DNA of 64,000 nucleotides from Spirobacillus cienkowskii. GTDB lineage: Bacteria; Bdellovibrionota_B; Oligoflexia; Silvanigrellales; Silvanigrellaceae. Below, in pieces: positions 39,145 through 46,966 of this stretch (position 1 is the first letter of the stretch; every line of letters starts with the position of its first letter). The translations under genes and the position numbers were made by a program. The stretch lies in contig NZ_CP146516.1 in assembly GCF_037081835.1 (NCBI RefSeq), positions 1 through 64,000 on the forward strand, written 5' to 3'. Below the pieces are notes generated by a model. It saw only the letters and a program-made list of their open reading frames with translations, was not told the origin of the DNA and did no database searches.

Positions 39145-39771
39145 ATGAATAATAAAGTTTTGGTTTGGGATTTTCCAGTAAGAATATTTCACTGGGGATT
39201 AGCAATTTGTTTTGTTGGTTCATGGCTAACCTCAGAGTCAGAAGAATATAAAATGTTACATATTTCTTTTGGATATACAGGTGTTTTACTCTTATTATTT
39301 CGTATTTATTGGGGGTTTTTTGGTACTAAATATTCAAAATTTAAAACATTTATATATCGTTTTGTAGAAATTAAAAAATATATTTATAATGTTTTTTATA
39401 AGAAAAAAAATCATTATATTGGGCATAACCCAGCTGCGGGTCTTATGATGTTATTTTTGATGATTTTATTTTTATTAACTTCATTTAGTGGATTTTTACT
39501 TTATAAAGAGTTTGTTGAATCAAAGGATTTTCATGAAATATTTGCTAATATAACTATGATTTTAGTGATTGGACATGTGCTTGCTGCTATTGTAATGAGT
39601 ATAATGGAAAAACAAAATCTTGTTAAATCTATGGTAACAGGTGAGAAAAAAGGCATCTCTAAAGAGGGTATTAAAGAGTCAAAATTAGTTGTTGGAGTAT
39701 TTCTTATTATTGTTTCAGTTGTCTTTTTTTATTTGTTAATAACTCATCATATTCCTGCTCTCACTCAGTAA
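39145..39771 (+). CDS. Cytochrome b561-family membrane protein
   Basis: Di-heme-type membrane cytochrome b. VWDFPVRIFHWGLAICFVGSWL and HISFGYTGVLLLLFRIYWGFFGT carry the first conserved His residues; GHNPAAGLMMLFLMILFLLTSFSGF and HEIFANITMILVIGHVLAAIV carry the rest. Four to five membrane segments. It probably passes electrons between quinol and the c-type cytochrome encoded upstream. Confidence 0.9.
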   Translation: MNNKVLVWDFPVRIFHWGLAICFVGSWLTSESEEYKMLHISFGYTGVLLLLFRIYWGFFGTKYSKFKTFIYRFVEIKKYIYNVFYKKKNHYIGHNPAAGLMMLFLMILFLLTSFSGFLLYKEFVESKDFHEIFANITMILVIGHVLAAIVMSIMEKQNLVKSMVTGEKKGISKEGIKESKLVVGVFLIIVSVVFFYLLITHHIPALTQ

Positions 39772-39787
39772 AAAATTAGGGATTTTT

Positions 39788-40261
39788 ATGCCAAATTTTT
39801 TTAAAAAAGTAACGATTCCAAATAAAAAAAGAATTGTTTTGATTGCCCATGATAGTAAGAAAAAAGAATTGATTGATTGGGTAAATATAAATTGTAATAA
39901 ATTATCAGATCATGAACTTTATGCAACAGGTACATCTGGAAGATTAATTGAAAAAGAAACTGGATTAAAAGTAACATGTTTTGAAAGCGGTCCATTAGGT
40001 GGAGATATGCAGGCAGGAGCATTTATTACAGAAGGTAAATTAGATTTAATTCTATTTTTTTGGGATCCACTTGAATCACAGCCGCATGATCCCGATATTA
40101 GAGCATTGCTAAGAATTGCTGTTGTATGGAATGTTCCGCTTGCTTGCAACGTTGCAACAGCTGATTTTTTGGTTAGTTCAATTTATTTTTCAAACTCTTA
40201 TACTAAAACAATAAAAGATTTTACAACATATAAAAAAAGAAAAATAATTAATAAAAATTAA
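39788..40261 (+). CDS. mgsA: Methylglyoxal synthase
   Basis: Converts dihydroxyacetone phosphate to methylglyoxal, a phosphate-releasing bypass of lower glycolysis. Motifs: IVLIAHDSKKKELIDW, LYATGTSGRLIEKETG, SGPLGGDMQAGAFITEGKLDLILFFWDPLESQPHDPDI (cut here into its parts GPLGGDMQ, the catalytic Asp region and HDPDI) and NVPLACNVATADFLV. 157 residues, close to E. coli (152). It ends one base before the convergent prkA stop. Confidence 0.96.
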   Translation: MPNFFKKVTIPNKKRIVLIAHDSKKKELIDWVNINCNKLSDHELYATGTSGRLIEKETGLKVTCFESGPLGGDMQAGAFITEGKLDLILFFWDPLESQPHDPDIRALLRIAVVWNVPLACNVATADFLVSSIYFSNSYTKTIKDFTTYKKRKIINKN

Positions 40262-42514
40262 TTATTTTTTCATTATATTTATAAATATTAAGCTTTCCCA
40301 AGCGGTTTTTCTTGTATAATTAAATATTTTTTCTAAGTTTTCAAATGTGTTTTCGCATAATTCATATATTTCCTTGGGTAATTTTTTATAATCCTCACTA
40401 CCGTGCATCATCATTGAGCTTTTAATCTTTTTTATTTCTCCTTCTTTACTTTCATATATTCTTTTAGAAATAGTTGATAATTCTGCTTCAAAAACTTTGG
40501 AGAAATTTAATTCATCAGTGGGTCTTTCTACTTTCCATGAGGCAATTTTAGCAACCAAACGTTCTCTTATTTCTCTTTTATTGCCACTTGCCCCCATTAA
40601 GGCTTCAATTTCTTCCATAGTTGTTTCGTTTGCTTCTTCCTGTCTTCCTGTTATCTCATTTTGTATTTTTTCTTTTTTGAGGTAGGCGCTGACGTGCCTC
40701 ATATATCTTTGTAGGGCTTTGATATATTGATTTTCATCATATAAATTTAATGCTGATAAAAATTCTTTATGAAAGATTAAAGAATATTGTTGTTTAATAT
40801 GTTTAATGAATTCTCTATAATCGTGATAGCCACCTCGCGGTTCAAACTGTAAATAATCGTATATTGTGCGATCTCTAGTAAGTTTTTCGATTTCATCGAA
40901 TAAAGTTATTGCAGATAAAGAATCATGTCTTTCATTTTGTGCTGCAAAATAAAGAATCATTTTCATTTCTCTAGGACTTGCTCCAAATCTACCTTCGTAT
41001 GCTACTGAACTTTGACTTTCTCTTAAAATCTCATCTACATTCTTTTTTAGCAAACCTTTTTCTGTTTCTGTAAATGTATTTGATGGTTCATTTCCATCAT
41101 ACAAAGCTTGCTTATCGTAAGGATCTAGCCTTGCGATTAAATTTCTTAAACTTGGATCGTAACAATCAGGATCCGGTTGTCGTAATCTAGTAAGTACCGC
41201 CCATTTCGCTAATAATGTAAGTGAGTGAGGGCCAATTTTTTTTGTTTTTTCTATTATTCTAATATCCTCTTCATAAATTTTTTGTTCGAGTTTTGCTGAT
41301 AAAAGATAAGGAACTCTGACAAGTTCAAATCTACCTTTAAATGAAGGCCAATCTGGAGAATTTTTAAATGCATCCAAATGTTTTTCGTTTGTACTTGCCA
41401 TCATTATCAAATCAAGATCAGCTATTCCACTTGGTAAACTTATATTCATTTTTTCAATTGTGGTTAATAAATATTTAAAGGCCTCTAATGGTCTTTTTAG
41501 TAAATCAGCAAATTCTATAAAACCTCTATTTGCGTCAATAAGCTCACCTTGTGGCTCAAAAATTCGAATATTTTGGAGTGCAGGTGGAATATTTTGAATA
41601 TTTCTTTCCATCGTTATTTGTCTATCTTGTGCATCCATAGCCATTTGTGGTTCAACAGAGGCAATTCCAACACGGTATCTGCTACTATAAAAAAATCTTT
41701 CAACCTGTACATGTCGTAGTACTTTTTCAAGATCTCCTTTATATGCAACTAATAGTGAGTCAAAAATTTTTTTGCTTTTAGCGCTAATTGCTCCCTCTTC
41801 AAGGTATGTAGGAATATCTTCTGGGTAAATACTGTTTTCAGTAATTTTTTTATAATATTCTAGTCGTTCTTTTTTAGGTAAAATAAAAATTGGATTTTCT
41901 TTCATATCACTTATTATTTTACACATTATTTCATCGTCTTCTAAATGAGCAAAGCTTTTATTTCCATTTCTTGTAGGATTATCATCTCCAAATCCAATGT
42001 GTTTATTTAACTTGTCTCCTAACCCCTCGTAGCCAATTTTATCCGATGGAAAAATCCAATTAAATTTGTAAACTACCCCTTGCTCTGTTTTTGAATATTC
42101 TTCTAAACCGCTTGCTATTGCTTCTGCTGTTGAAGACTTACTAGATCCATTTGGACCATGGAGTAAAATAAGTTTGTCAATTTTTCCTTGTCTAACAAAT
42201 TGCTCAAGCACACGATAAATGTTTTCATGAGCTTCTTCTTGTCCTGTAATGGCGGGTTTGTTTTTGCCACGCACCCTTTCAAATAATTTAAAATGTCTCT
42301 TAGTGAAATGATAACCATATTTAACTTCACTAACTCCAAAGTATTTAAACATGTCGAGCATGTATTCAGCGGAGTTGCGAATTAATTTTCTAGAATCTTT
42401 ACTAAAAACATCTAAAAATTCATCATATGATAAAATGTATTTTTGGTCTTTAAATTCTCTTTTAACACTTTCTGAAACCGTGCATAACAGATCTTTGGAG
42501 TGCATAAGTGCCAT
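40262..42514 (-). CDS. prkA: PrkA-family serine protein kinase (AAA+ type)
   Basis: PrkA/YeaG proteins have an AAA+ domain and a C-terminal kinase-like region and act in stress and sporulation-type responses. The N-terminal part has Walker A LLHGPNGSSKSSTAEA near residues 111-126, and FIEFADLLKRPLEAFKYLLTTIE plus DLIMMASTNEKHLDAF are typical. At 750 residues it is about 100 longer than E. coli YeaG. The usual partners YeaH and SpoVR are not next to it. AAGGAG precedes ATG 42514. phoH is divergent upstream. Confidence 0.9.
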   Translation of the reverse strand: MALMHSKDLLCTVSESVKREFKDQKYILSYDEFLDVFSKDSRKLIRNSAEYMLDMFKYFGVSEVKYGYHFTKRHFKLFERVRGKNKPAITGQEEAHENIYRVLEQFVRQGKIDKLILLHGPNGSSKSSTAEAIASGLEEYSKTEQGVVYKFNWIFPSDKIGYEGLGDKLNKHIGFGDDNPTRNGNKSFAHLEDDEIMCKIISDMKENPIFILPKKERLEYYKKITENSIYPEDIPTYLEEGAISAKSKKIFDSLLVAYKGDLEKVLRHVQVERFFYSSRYRVGIASVEPQMAMDAQDRQITMERNIQNIPPALQNIRIFEPQGELIDANRGFIEFADLLKRPLEAFKYLLTTIEKMNISLPSGIADLDLIMMASTNEKHLDAFKNSPDWPSFKGRFELVRVPYLLSAKLEQKIYEEDIRIIEKTKKIGPHSLTLLAKWAVLTRLRQPDPDCYDPSLRNLIARLDPYDKQALYDGNEPSNTFTETEKGLLKKNVDEILRESQSSVAYEGRFGASPREMKMILYFAAQNERHDSLSAITLFDEIEKLTRDRTIYDYLQFEPRGGYHDYREFIKHIKQQYSLIFHKEFLSALNLYDENQYIKALQRYMRHVSAYLKKEKIQNEITGRQEEANETTMEEIEALMGASGNKREIRERLVAKIASWKVERPTDELNFSKVFEAELSTISKRIYESKEGEIKKIKSSMMMHGSEDYKKLPKEIYELCENTFENLEKIFNYTRKTAWESLIFINIMKK

Positions 42515-42663
42515 TTCTTTTTTTCTCCTTCTTTTGATCTAAAAAAAAATGAGAGTATCTGTTAACCTATAATCGTTCTCATGGAATGATAGATTAAGAT
42601 TTGATTTCTTGTAAGAGTGAACTCTCTTTTTAAAAGGGTAGGTTAATTGAAAGGGGTAATGGG

Positions 42664-43995
42664 TTGAAAAAAAAATTTGTAATTGACACAAATGTGTTGT
42701 TATCGAATCCGAGTGCCATTTTCTCTTTTGAAGATAATGATGTGTATATCCCCATTTCTGTCATAGAGGAACTAGACACGTTTAAAAAAGGATTAAGTGA
42801 AACAGGGAGAAACGCAAGACACTTTTCTAGAATTTTAGATGATTTAAGAGAAAAGGGTTCATTAAGTAACGGAATACCTCTTTTTAACGACAGAAGAGAC
42901 AGTGGTAAAGTTTATGTTGTTTTAGAATCTGATATGGCATTACTTCCTGCTCATTTTGAAAGAAAACCTGATAACCTTATTTTAAGTGTAGCATTAATAC
43001 TTAAAAAACAAGCTTTTGATATGCCGGTAATTCTTATAACTAAAGACTCTAATTTAAGAATTAAAGCAGATGCTCTTGGTGTAGATGTTTCAGATTTTGA
43101 AGCAGATAAAGTAAATATTGAAGAGCTTTATACTGGTATTGTAGAATATGAAGTAGAATCTGAAATTTTAAAGAAATATTTATCTTCGGGTTCTGTTTCG
43201 TTAGAAGATTATGATCTTATGCCAAATCAGTATGTAATATTAAGAGATATTAGAGAACCGTTACAATTTGTTTATGGTAAATTTGATCATGTTACTGGGC
43301 ATCTTAAAAATTTAAATTTAGGTGGAAAAGATTTTGTATGGGGTATTTATCCTAGAAATCTGGAGCAAAGTTTTGCACTAGATTTATTGTTGGATGATGA
43401 TGTTAAGTTAGTCACTTTAGTTGGTACCGCAGGTACAGGTAAAACGCTTCTAGCGATTGCTGCAGGGCTAGAAAAAACAACAGATGAATCAAAATACCAA
43501 AAGCTGCTGGTAAGTAGACCAATTTTTCCGTTGGGTAGGGATGTAGGTTATTTGCCTGGTACTTTAGAAGAAAAATTAAACCCTTGGATGCAGCCTATTT
43601 TTGATAATTTGGAATTATTATTAGGTGGGGTCACTCAAGGAAGACAAAAAAGACTATCACAAAGTTATCATGAACTTATAAATCAGGGAATTTTAGAAGT
43701 AGAGCCTCTAACATATATTAGAGGAAGATCCATTCCTAATCAGTTTTTTATTGTTGATGAAGCGCAAAACTTAACTCCTCATGAAATTAAAACAATTTTG
43801 ACTCGTGCTGGCGAAAACACTAAAGTTATACTTACTGGAGATCCTTATCAAATTGACAACCCATATGTTGATGCAGCATCAAATGGATTGACTTATGTTG
43901 TTGAAAAAATGAAGCAAGAAGCTATTGCGGGACATGTTTCTTTGGTTAAAGGAGAACGCTCACCATTGGCAACAATTGCAGCATCTTTATTATAA
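42664..43995 (+). CDS. phoH: PhoH-family protein with N-terminal PIN domain
   Basis: Two domains. The PIN RNase-like domain begins FVIDTNVLLSNPSAIFSF (conserved Asp), with ELDTFKKG, FNDRRDSG and LITKDSNLRIKADALG. The PhoH ATPase domain has Walker A GTAGTGKTLLA, then LVSRPIFPLGRDVGYLPG, FIVDEAQNLTPHE and TGDPYQIDNPYVD. This matches PhoH2/YlaK proteins, which couple an RNA helicase to a PIN nuclease. Start is TTG 42664, supported by AAAGGGG eight bases upstream; the ATG at 42659 stops after two codons. No antitoxin ORF is seen upstream. Confidence 0.95.
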   Translation: MKKKFVIDTNVLLSNPSAIFSFEDNDVYIPISVIEELDTFKKGLSETGRNARHFSRILDDLREKGSLSNGIPLFNDRRDSGKVYVVLESDMALLPAHFERKPDNLILSVALILKKQAFDMPVILITKDSNLRIKADALGVDVSDFEADKVNIEELYTGIVEYEVESEILKKYLSSGSVSLEDYDLMPNQYVILRDIREPLQFVYGKFDHVTGHLKNLNLGGKDFVWGIYPRNLEQSFALDLLLDDDVKLVTLVGTAGTGKTLLAIAAGLEKTTDESKYQKLLVSRPIFPLGRDVGYLPGTLEEKLNPWMQPIFDNLELLLGGVTQGRQKRLSQSYHELINQGILEVEPLTYIRGRSIPNQFFIVDEAQNLTPHEIKTILTRAGENTKVILTGDPYQIDNPYVDAASNGLTYVVEKMKQEAIAGHVSLVKGERSPLATIAASLL

Positions 43996-44012
43996 TTTAT
44001 TTATTATTAAAA

Positions 44013-44915
44013 TTATTTGTTTTTTGGTGAAATAACATTTCCTAAAATAAGTTCTGATATTCGCTCTAAATCATCTAAAGTGTAGTAGCTTATTTCAATT
44101 TTACCTTTATTTGTATCTCCTGTAATTTTAACTTTAGTGCCTAAGTGTCCTTTATATTGATTGCAAATATATCTTAAATCAGGGGAGATTGAATCAATAA
44201 GCGCTTTTTGTGTTTTTTCTAATTTGATAGTTTTTACGAGTTCTTCTGTTTGTCTGACCGAAAGCTTTTTTTTAACTATTATTGAATGAGCTTTTAATTG
44301 CAATTTTTCATTTTCACAAGAGCATAACGCTCTTGCGTGGCCCGCTGATACAACTCTACTATGGAGATCATTAAGTATTTTTTCGGGTAGCGATAATAAA
44401 CGAATTGTGTTTGTTATCGAAGTTCTACTTTTTCCAAGTCGTGATGCCAGGTCATCTTGTGAGTAATTGTGGTCATCTAAGAGTTGTTTAAAAGATTTTG
44501 CTTCTTCTACAGGAGATAACGATTCTCGTTGGATATTTTCTATAAGCGCAAGTTCTAACTGTGAATGATCATGAAGTTCTCTTATAATACAAGGGACCTT
44601 ATCGAGTCCCGCAATTTGAGCAGCGCGCCATCTTCTTTCTCCAGCAATGATTTTTATTTGATTATTATTTTCTAGAGAAACAATAATTGGCTGCAAAATT
44701 CCAAAAGTTCTAATACTTTGTGCTAAATCCTCTAAACCTTCTTGATTAAAAGAATATCTAGGCTGTTTTTCTAATGGGGTTAGTAAATTTACTGAAAGAT
44801 ATTCGACAATTTGATTTTGATAGTAGTTTTTTGAATCTTCCGAATACTTATGATTTATCGTCACTGGTTTTGGTGGCTCATAAGTTTGAGTATCATTTGT
44901 TATGTTTTGATTCAT
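44013..44915 (-). CDS. parB: ParB chromosome-partition CTPase / parS-binding protein
   Basis: Loads on parS, slides as a CTP-dependent clamp and recruits SMC and ParA. Motifs are YLSVNLLTPLEKQPRYSF, the CTP-binding GERRWRAAQIAGLDKVPCIIRE, ENIQRESLSPVEEAKSF, and the helix-turn-helix YSQDDLASRLGKSRTSITNTIRLL. The C-terminal dimerisation region follows. Start is ATG 44915 (MNQN), with GGGAGA seven bases upstream; an in-frame ORF reaches 44936. Six perfect parS sites lie just upstream. parA, normally adjacent, is not in the window. Confidence 0.97.
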   Translation of the reverse strand: MNQNITNDTQTYEPPKPVTINHKYSEDSKNYYQNQIVEYLSVNLLTPLEKQPRYSFNQEGLEDLAQSIRTFGILQPIIVSLENNNQIKIIAGERRWRAAQIAGLDKVPCIIRELHDHSQLELALIENIQRESLSPVEEAKSFKQLLDDHNYSQDDLASRLGKSRTSITNTIRLLSLPEKILNDLHSRVVSAGHARALCSCENEKLQLKAHSIIVKKKLSVRQTEELVKTIKLEKTQKALIDSISPDLRYICNQYKGHLGTKVKITGDTNKGKIEISYYTLDDLERISELILGNVISPKNK

Positions 44916-45025
44916 CCATATTTCTCCCAAGAACAAATTGAAATAGTAAATATATAATAATTTTTATTTCAACCTTTTTCACAATTAGTTCAATAATTAC
45001 ATTAATTCAATGAGTTATAAGAAAA

Positions 45026-45041
45026 TGTTTCACGTGAAACA
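45026..45041. promoter_or_regulatory. parS: parS site 1 (outside the tandem array)
   Basis: Perfect TGTTTCACGTGAAACA, extended by matching arms to a 30-bp palindrome (AAGAAAA and TTTTCTT flanks). It lies about 110 bp upstream of parB, so ParB bound here could also repress parB. 330 bp from the next site, not 333. Confidence 0.97.
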
Positions 45042-45047
45042 TTTTCT

Positions 45048-45065
45048 TATGTAAATTTTTACATA
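45048..45065. repeat. Palindrome next to parS 1
   Basis: TATGTAAATTTTTACATA, 8-bp arms, six bases after parS 1. Possible operator in the parB promoter region. Confidence 0.6.
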
Positions 45066-45126
45066 GCAAGTTATAAAATAAAATTAAAAATTAGTAGGAA
45101 AGATTAACCTATATTAAACTATGACA

Positions 45127-45157
45127 ACAAAATTGCTTAAACAATAAGCGATTTTGT
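45127..45157. repeat. Stem-loop at the left edge of the array
   Basis: ACAAAATTGCTT pairs with AAGCGATTTTGT (12 bp, one G-U) around a 7-base loop. It borders the tandem array; a terminator or insulator role is possible but unproven. Confidence 0.6.
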
Positions 45158-45355
45158 TTGTGCGAGTCTCTAATAAAAAATAGGAAGTCATAAAACATAT
45201 ACAATCCAAGACAAAATTAAAGTAACAGGCTAGGGATTGTTTCAACAAAGCTCGTGATTAAATCATTGTAATTATTGAGTAATTTTTTATAGTAAAAATA
45301 GTGAAATTCGGGAAAGTGCAAAATAAGGTATAATTTATAGTAAGTTATATCAAAA

Positions 45356-45371
45356 TGTTTCACGTGAAACA
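45356..45371. promoter_or_regulatory. parS: parS site 2
   Basis: Perfect TGTTTCACGTGAAACA in repeat unit 1, with CAAAA/TTTTG arms. Confidence 0.97.
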
Positions 45372-45410
45372 TTTTGAGAGATACTGGATAGAAAAAGTGA
45401 AAAGGAAAAC

Positions 45411-45434
45411 GTGATCAACGCTAAACATAAATAA
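45411..45434 (+). other. Possible seven-codon micro-ORF, repeated in four units
   Basis: GTG-ATC-AAC-GCT-AAA-CAT-AAA-TAA after AAAGGA. Copies lie at +333 steps (45744, 46077, 46410); the later two have GCA for GCT, a synonymous change. Could be chance; no evidence of translation. Confidence 0.15.
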
Positions 45435-45442
45435 CGTAACAG

Positions 45443-45471
45443 AAATATGGTTGGTAGAACCATATTTTATT
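45443..45471 (+). terminator. Stem-loop with T-rich tail, repeated in each unit
   Basis: AAATATGGTT and AACCATATTT around loop GGTAG, then TTATT. Copies begin at 45443, 45776, 46109 and 46442; the last has loop GGCAG, the stem unchanged. It looks like a terminator about 110 bases after each TATAAT box. Confidence 0.5.
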
Positions 45472-45688
45472 CAAACGATCGAGAAAGAGCACAGAATTAT
45501 ATCAAAATCATAAGAACAGAAGTAAAAACATTTACAATCCAAGACAAAATTAAAGTAACAGGTCAGTGATTGTTTCAACAAAAACCATAATTAAAGCATT
45601 GTAATTATAGAGTAATTTTTTATAGTAAAAATAGTGAAATTCGGGAAAGTGCAAAATAAGGTATAATTTATAGTAAGTTATATCAAAA

Positions 45689-45704
45689 TGTTTCACGTGA
45701 AACA
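45689..45704. promoter_or_regulatory. parS: parS site 3
   Basis: Perfect TGTTTCACGTGAAACA in repeat unit 2, 333 bp after site 2. Confidence 0.97.
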
Positions 45705-46021
45705 TTTTGAGAGATACTGGATAGAAAAAGTGAAAAGGAAAACGTGATCAACGCTAAACATAAATAACGTAACAGAAATATGGTTGGTAGAACCATATTT
45801 TATTCAAACGATCGAGAAAGAGCACAGAATTATATCAAAATCATAAGAAGAGAAGTAAAAACATATACAATCCAAGACAAAATTAAAGTAACAGGTCAGT
45901 GATTGTTTCAACAAAAACCATAATTAAAGCATTGTAATTATAGAGTAATTTTTTATAGTAAAAATAGTGAAATTCGGGAAAGTGCAAAATAAGGTATAAT
46001 TTATAATAAGTTATAGCAAAA

Positions 46022-46037
46022 TGTTTCACGTGAAACA
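46022..46037. promoter_or_regulatory. parS: parS site 4
   Basis: Perfect TGTTTCACGTGAAACA in repeat unit 3, 333 bp after site 3. Confidence 0.97.
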
Positions 46038-46354
46038 TTTTGAGGAATACTGGATAGAAAAAGTGAAAAGGAAAACGTGATCAACGCAAAACATAAATAA
46101 CGTAACAGAAATATGGTTGGTAGAACCATATTTTATTCAAACGATCGAGAAAGAGCACAGAATTATATCAAAATCATAAGAAGAGAAGTAAAAACATATA
46201 CAATCCAAGACAAAATTAAAGTAACAGGTCAGTGATTGTTTCAACAAAAACCATAATTAAAGCATTGTAATTATAGAGTAATTTTTTATAGTAAAAATAG
46301 TGAAATTCGGGAAAGTGCAAAATAAGGTATAATTTATAATAAGTTATAGCAAAA

Positions 46355-46370
46355 TGTTTCACGTGAAACA
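46355..46370. promoter_or_regulatory. parS: parS site 5
   Basis: Perfect TGTTTCACGTGAAACA in repeat unit 4, 333 bp after site 4. Confidence 0.97.
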
Positions 46371-46687
46371 TTTTGAGGAATACTGGATAGAAAAAGTGAA
46401 AAGGAAAACGTGATCAACGCAAAACATAAATAACGTAACAGAAATATGGTTGGCAGAACCATATTTTATTCAAACGATCGAGAAAGAGCATAGAATTATA
46501 TCAAAATCATAAGATGAGAAGTAAAAACATATACAATCCAAGATAAAATTAAAGTAACAGGCTAGGGATTGTTTCAACAAAGCTCGTGATTAAATCATTG
46601 TAATTATTGAGTAATTTTTTGCAGTAAAAATAGTGAAATTCGGTAAAGTGCAAAATAAGGTATAATTTATAATAAGTTATAGCAAAA

Positions 46688-46703
46688 TGTTTCACGTGAA
46701 ACA
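46688..46703. promoter_or_regulatory. parS: parS site 6
   Basis: Perfect TGTTTCACGTGAAACA in the truncated last unit, 333 bp after site 5. The repeat homology ends a few bases later. Confidence 0.97.
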
Positions 46704-46966
46704 TTTTGAAAAAATTCAAAAGCTTTAGCTGCCTTTATTTTATTCTCTGACATACAAGAGATATTCTATTGAGATGTAATAATTTAAAATAACTGAATAA
46801 AGCAAAACACTTTTTATATTTAAAATAAAAATTCAATAATAATAAAAATAATATTTTGTAATTATTAAATTAATCACTTTTTTAACTATCTGTATAAACT
46901 ATGTAGCTTGTCTAAAAATCAAAAATTATAGACTAAAACTTTGAGAGTATGGGTAAGGAGAAAATA

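Larger units (their letters stand above)
45184..46707. repeat. 333-bp tandem repeat array, about 4.6 units, one parS per unit
   Basis: The landmark ACAATCCAAGA recurs at 45201, 45534, 45867, 46200 and 46533, exactly 333 bp apart. Each unit has, in order: this landmark, a TATAAT box, a perfect parS within a 26-bp palindrome, a GTG micro-ORF with an AAAGGA site, and a 10-bp stem-loop (AAATATGGTT/AACCATATTT) followed by TTTTATT. The last unit stops just after its parS. Units differ by a few percent: first and last share one version of the 40 bases after the landmark, the three inner ones another; units 1-2 and 3-5 share variants around parS. Confidence 0.95.
44916..46966. other. 2-kb non-coding parS region between parB and the HTH gene
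   Basis: No ORF of gene size lies here on either strand. It contains the first parS with an 18-bp palindrome beside it (45048-45065, TATGTAAA and complement), a stem-loop at 45127-45157, the 333-bp tandem array (45184-46707) and a final AT-rich ~250 bp before the HTH gene. Confidence 0.9.

Noticed and set aside
42614-42636. Attenuator upstream of phoH
   Set aside because: A 5-bp stem (AGAGT/ACTCT) followed by T5 is too weak to call.
42664-43995. PIN-PhoH as a toxin-antitoxin module
   Set aside because: No small antitoxin ORF upstream; the gap to divergent prkA is 149 bp without a coding frame.
45184-46707. CRISPR array or plasmid iterons
   Set aside because: Units are 333 bp, nearly identical over their full length, with no short-repeat/spacer alternation. 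The conserved core is parS, not a Rep-binding iteron, and no rep or cas gene is present.
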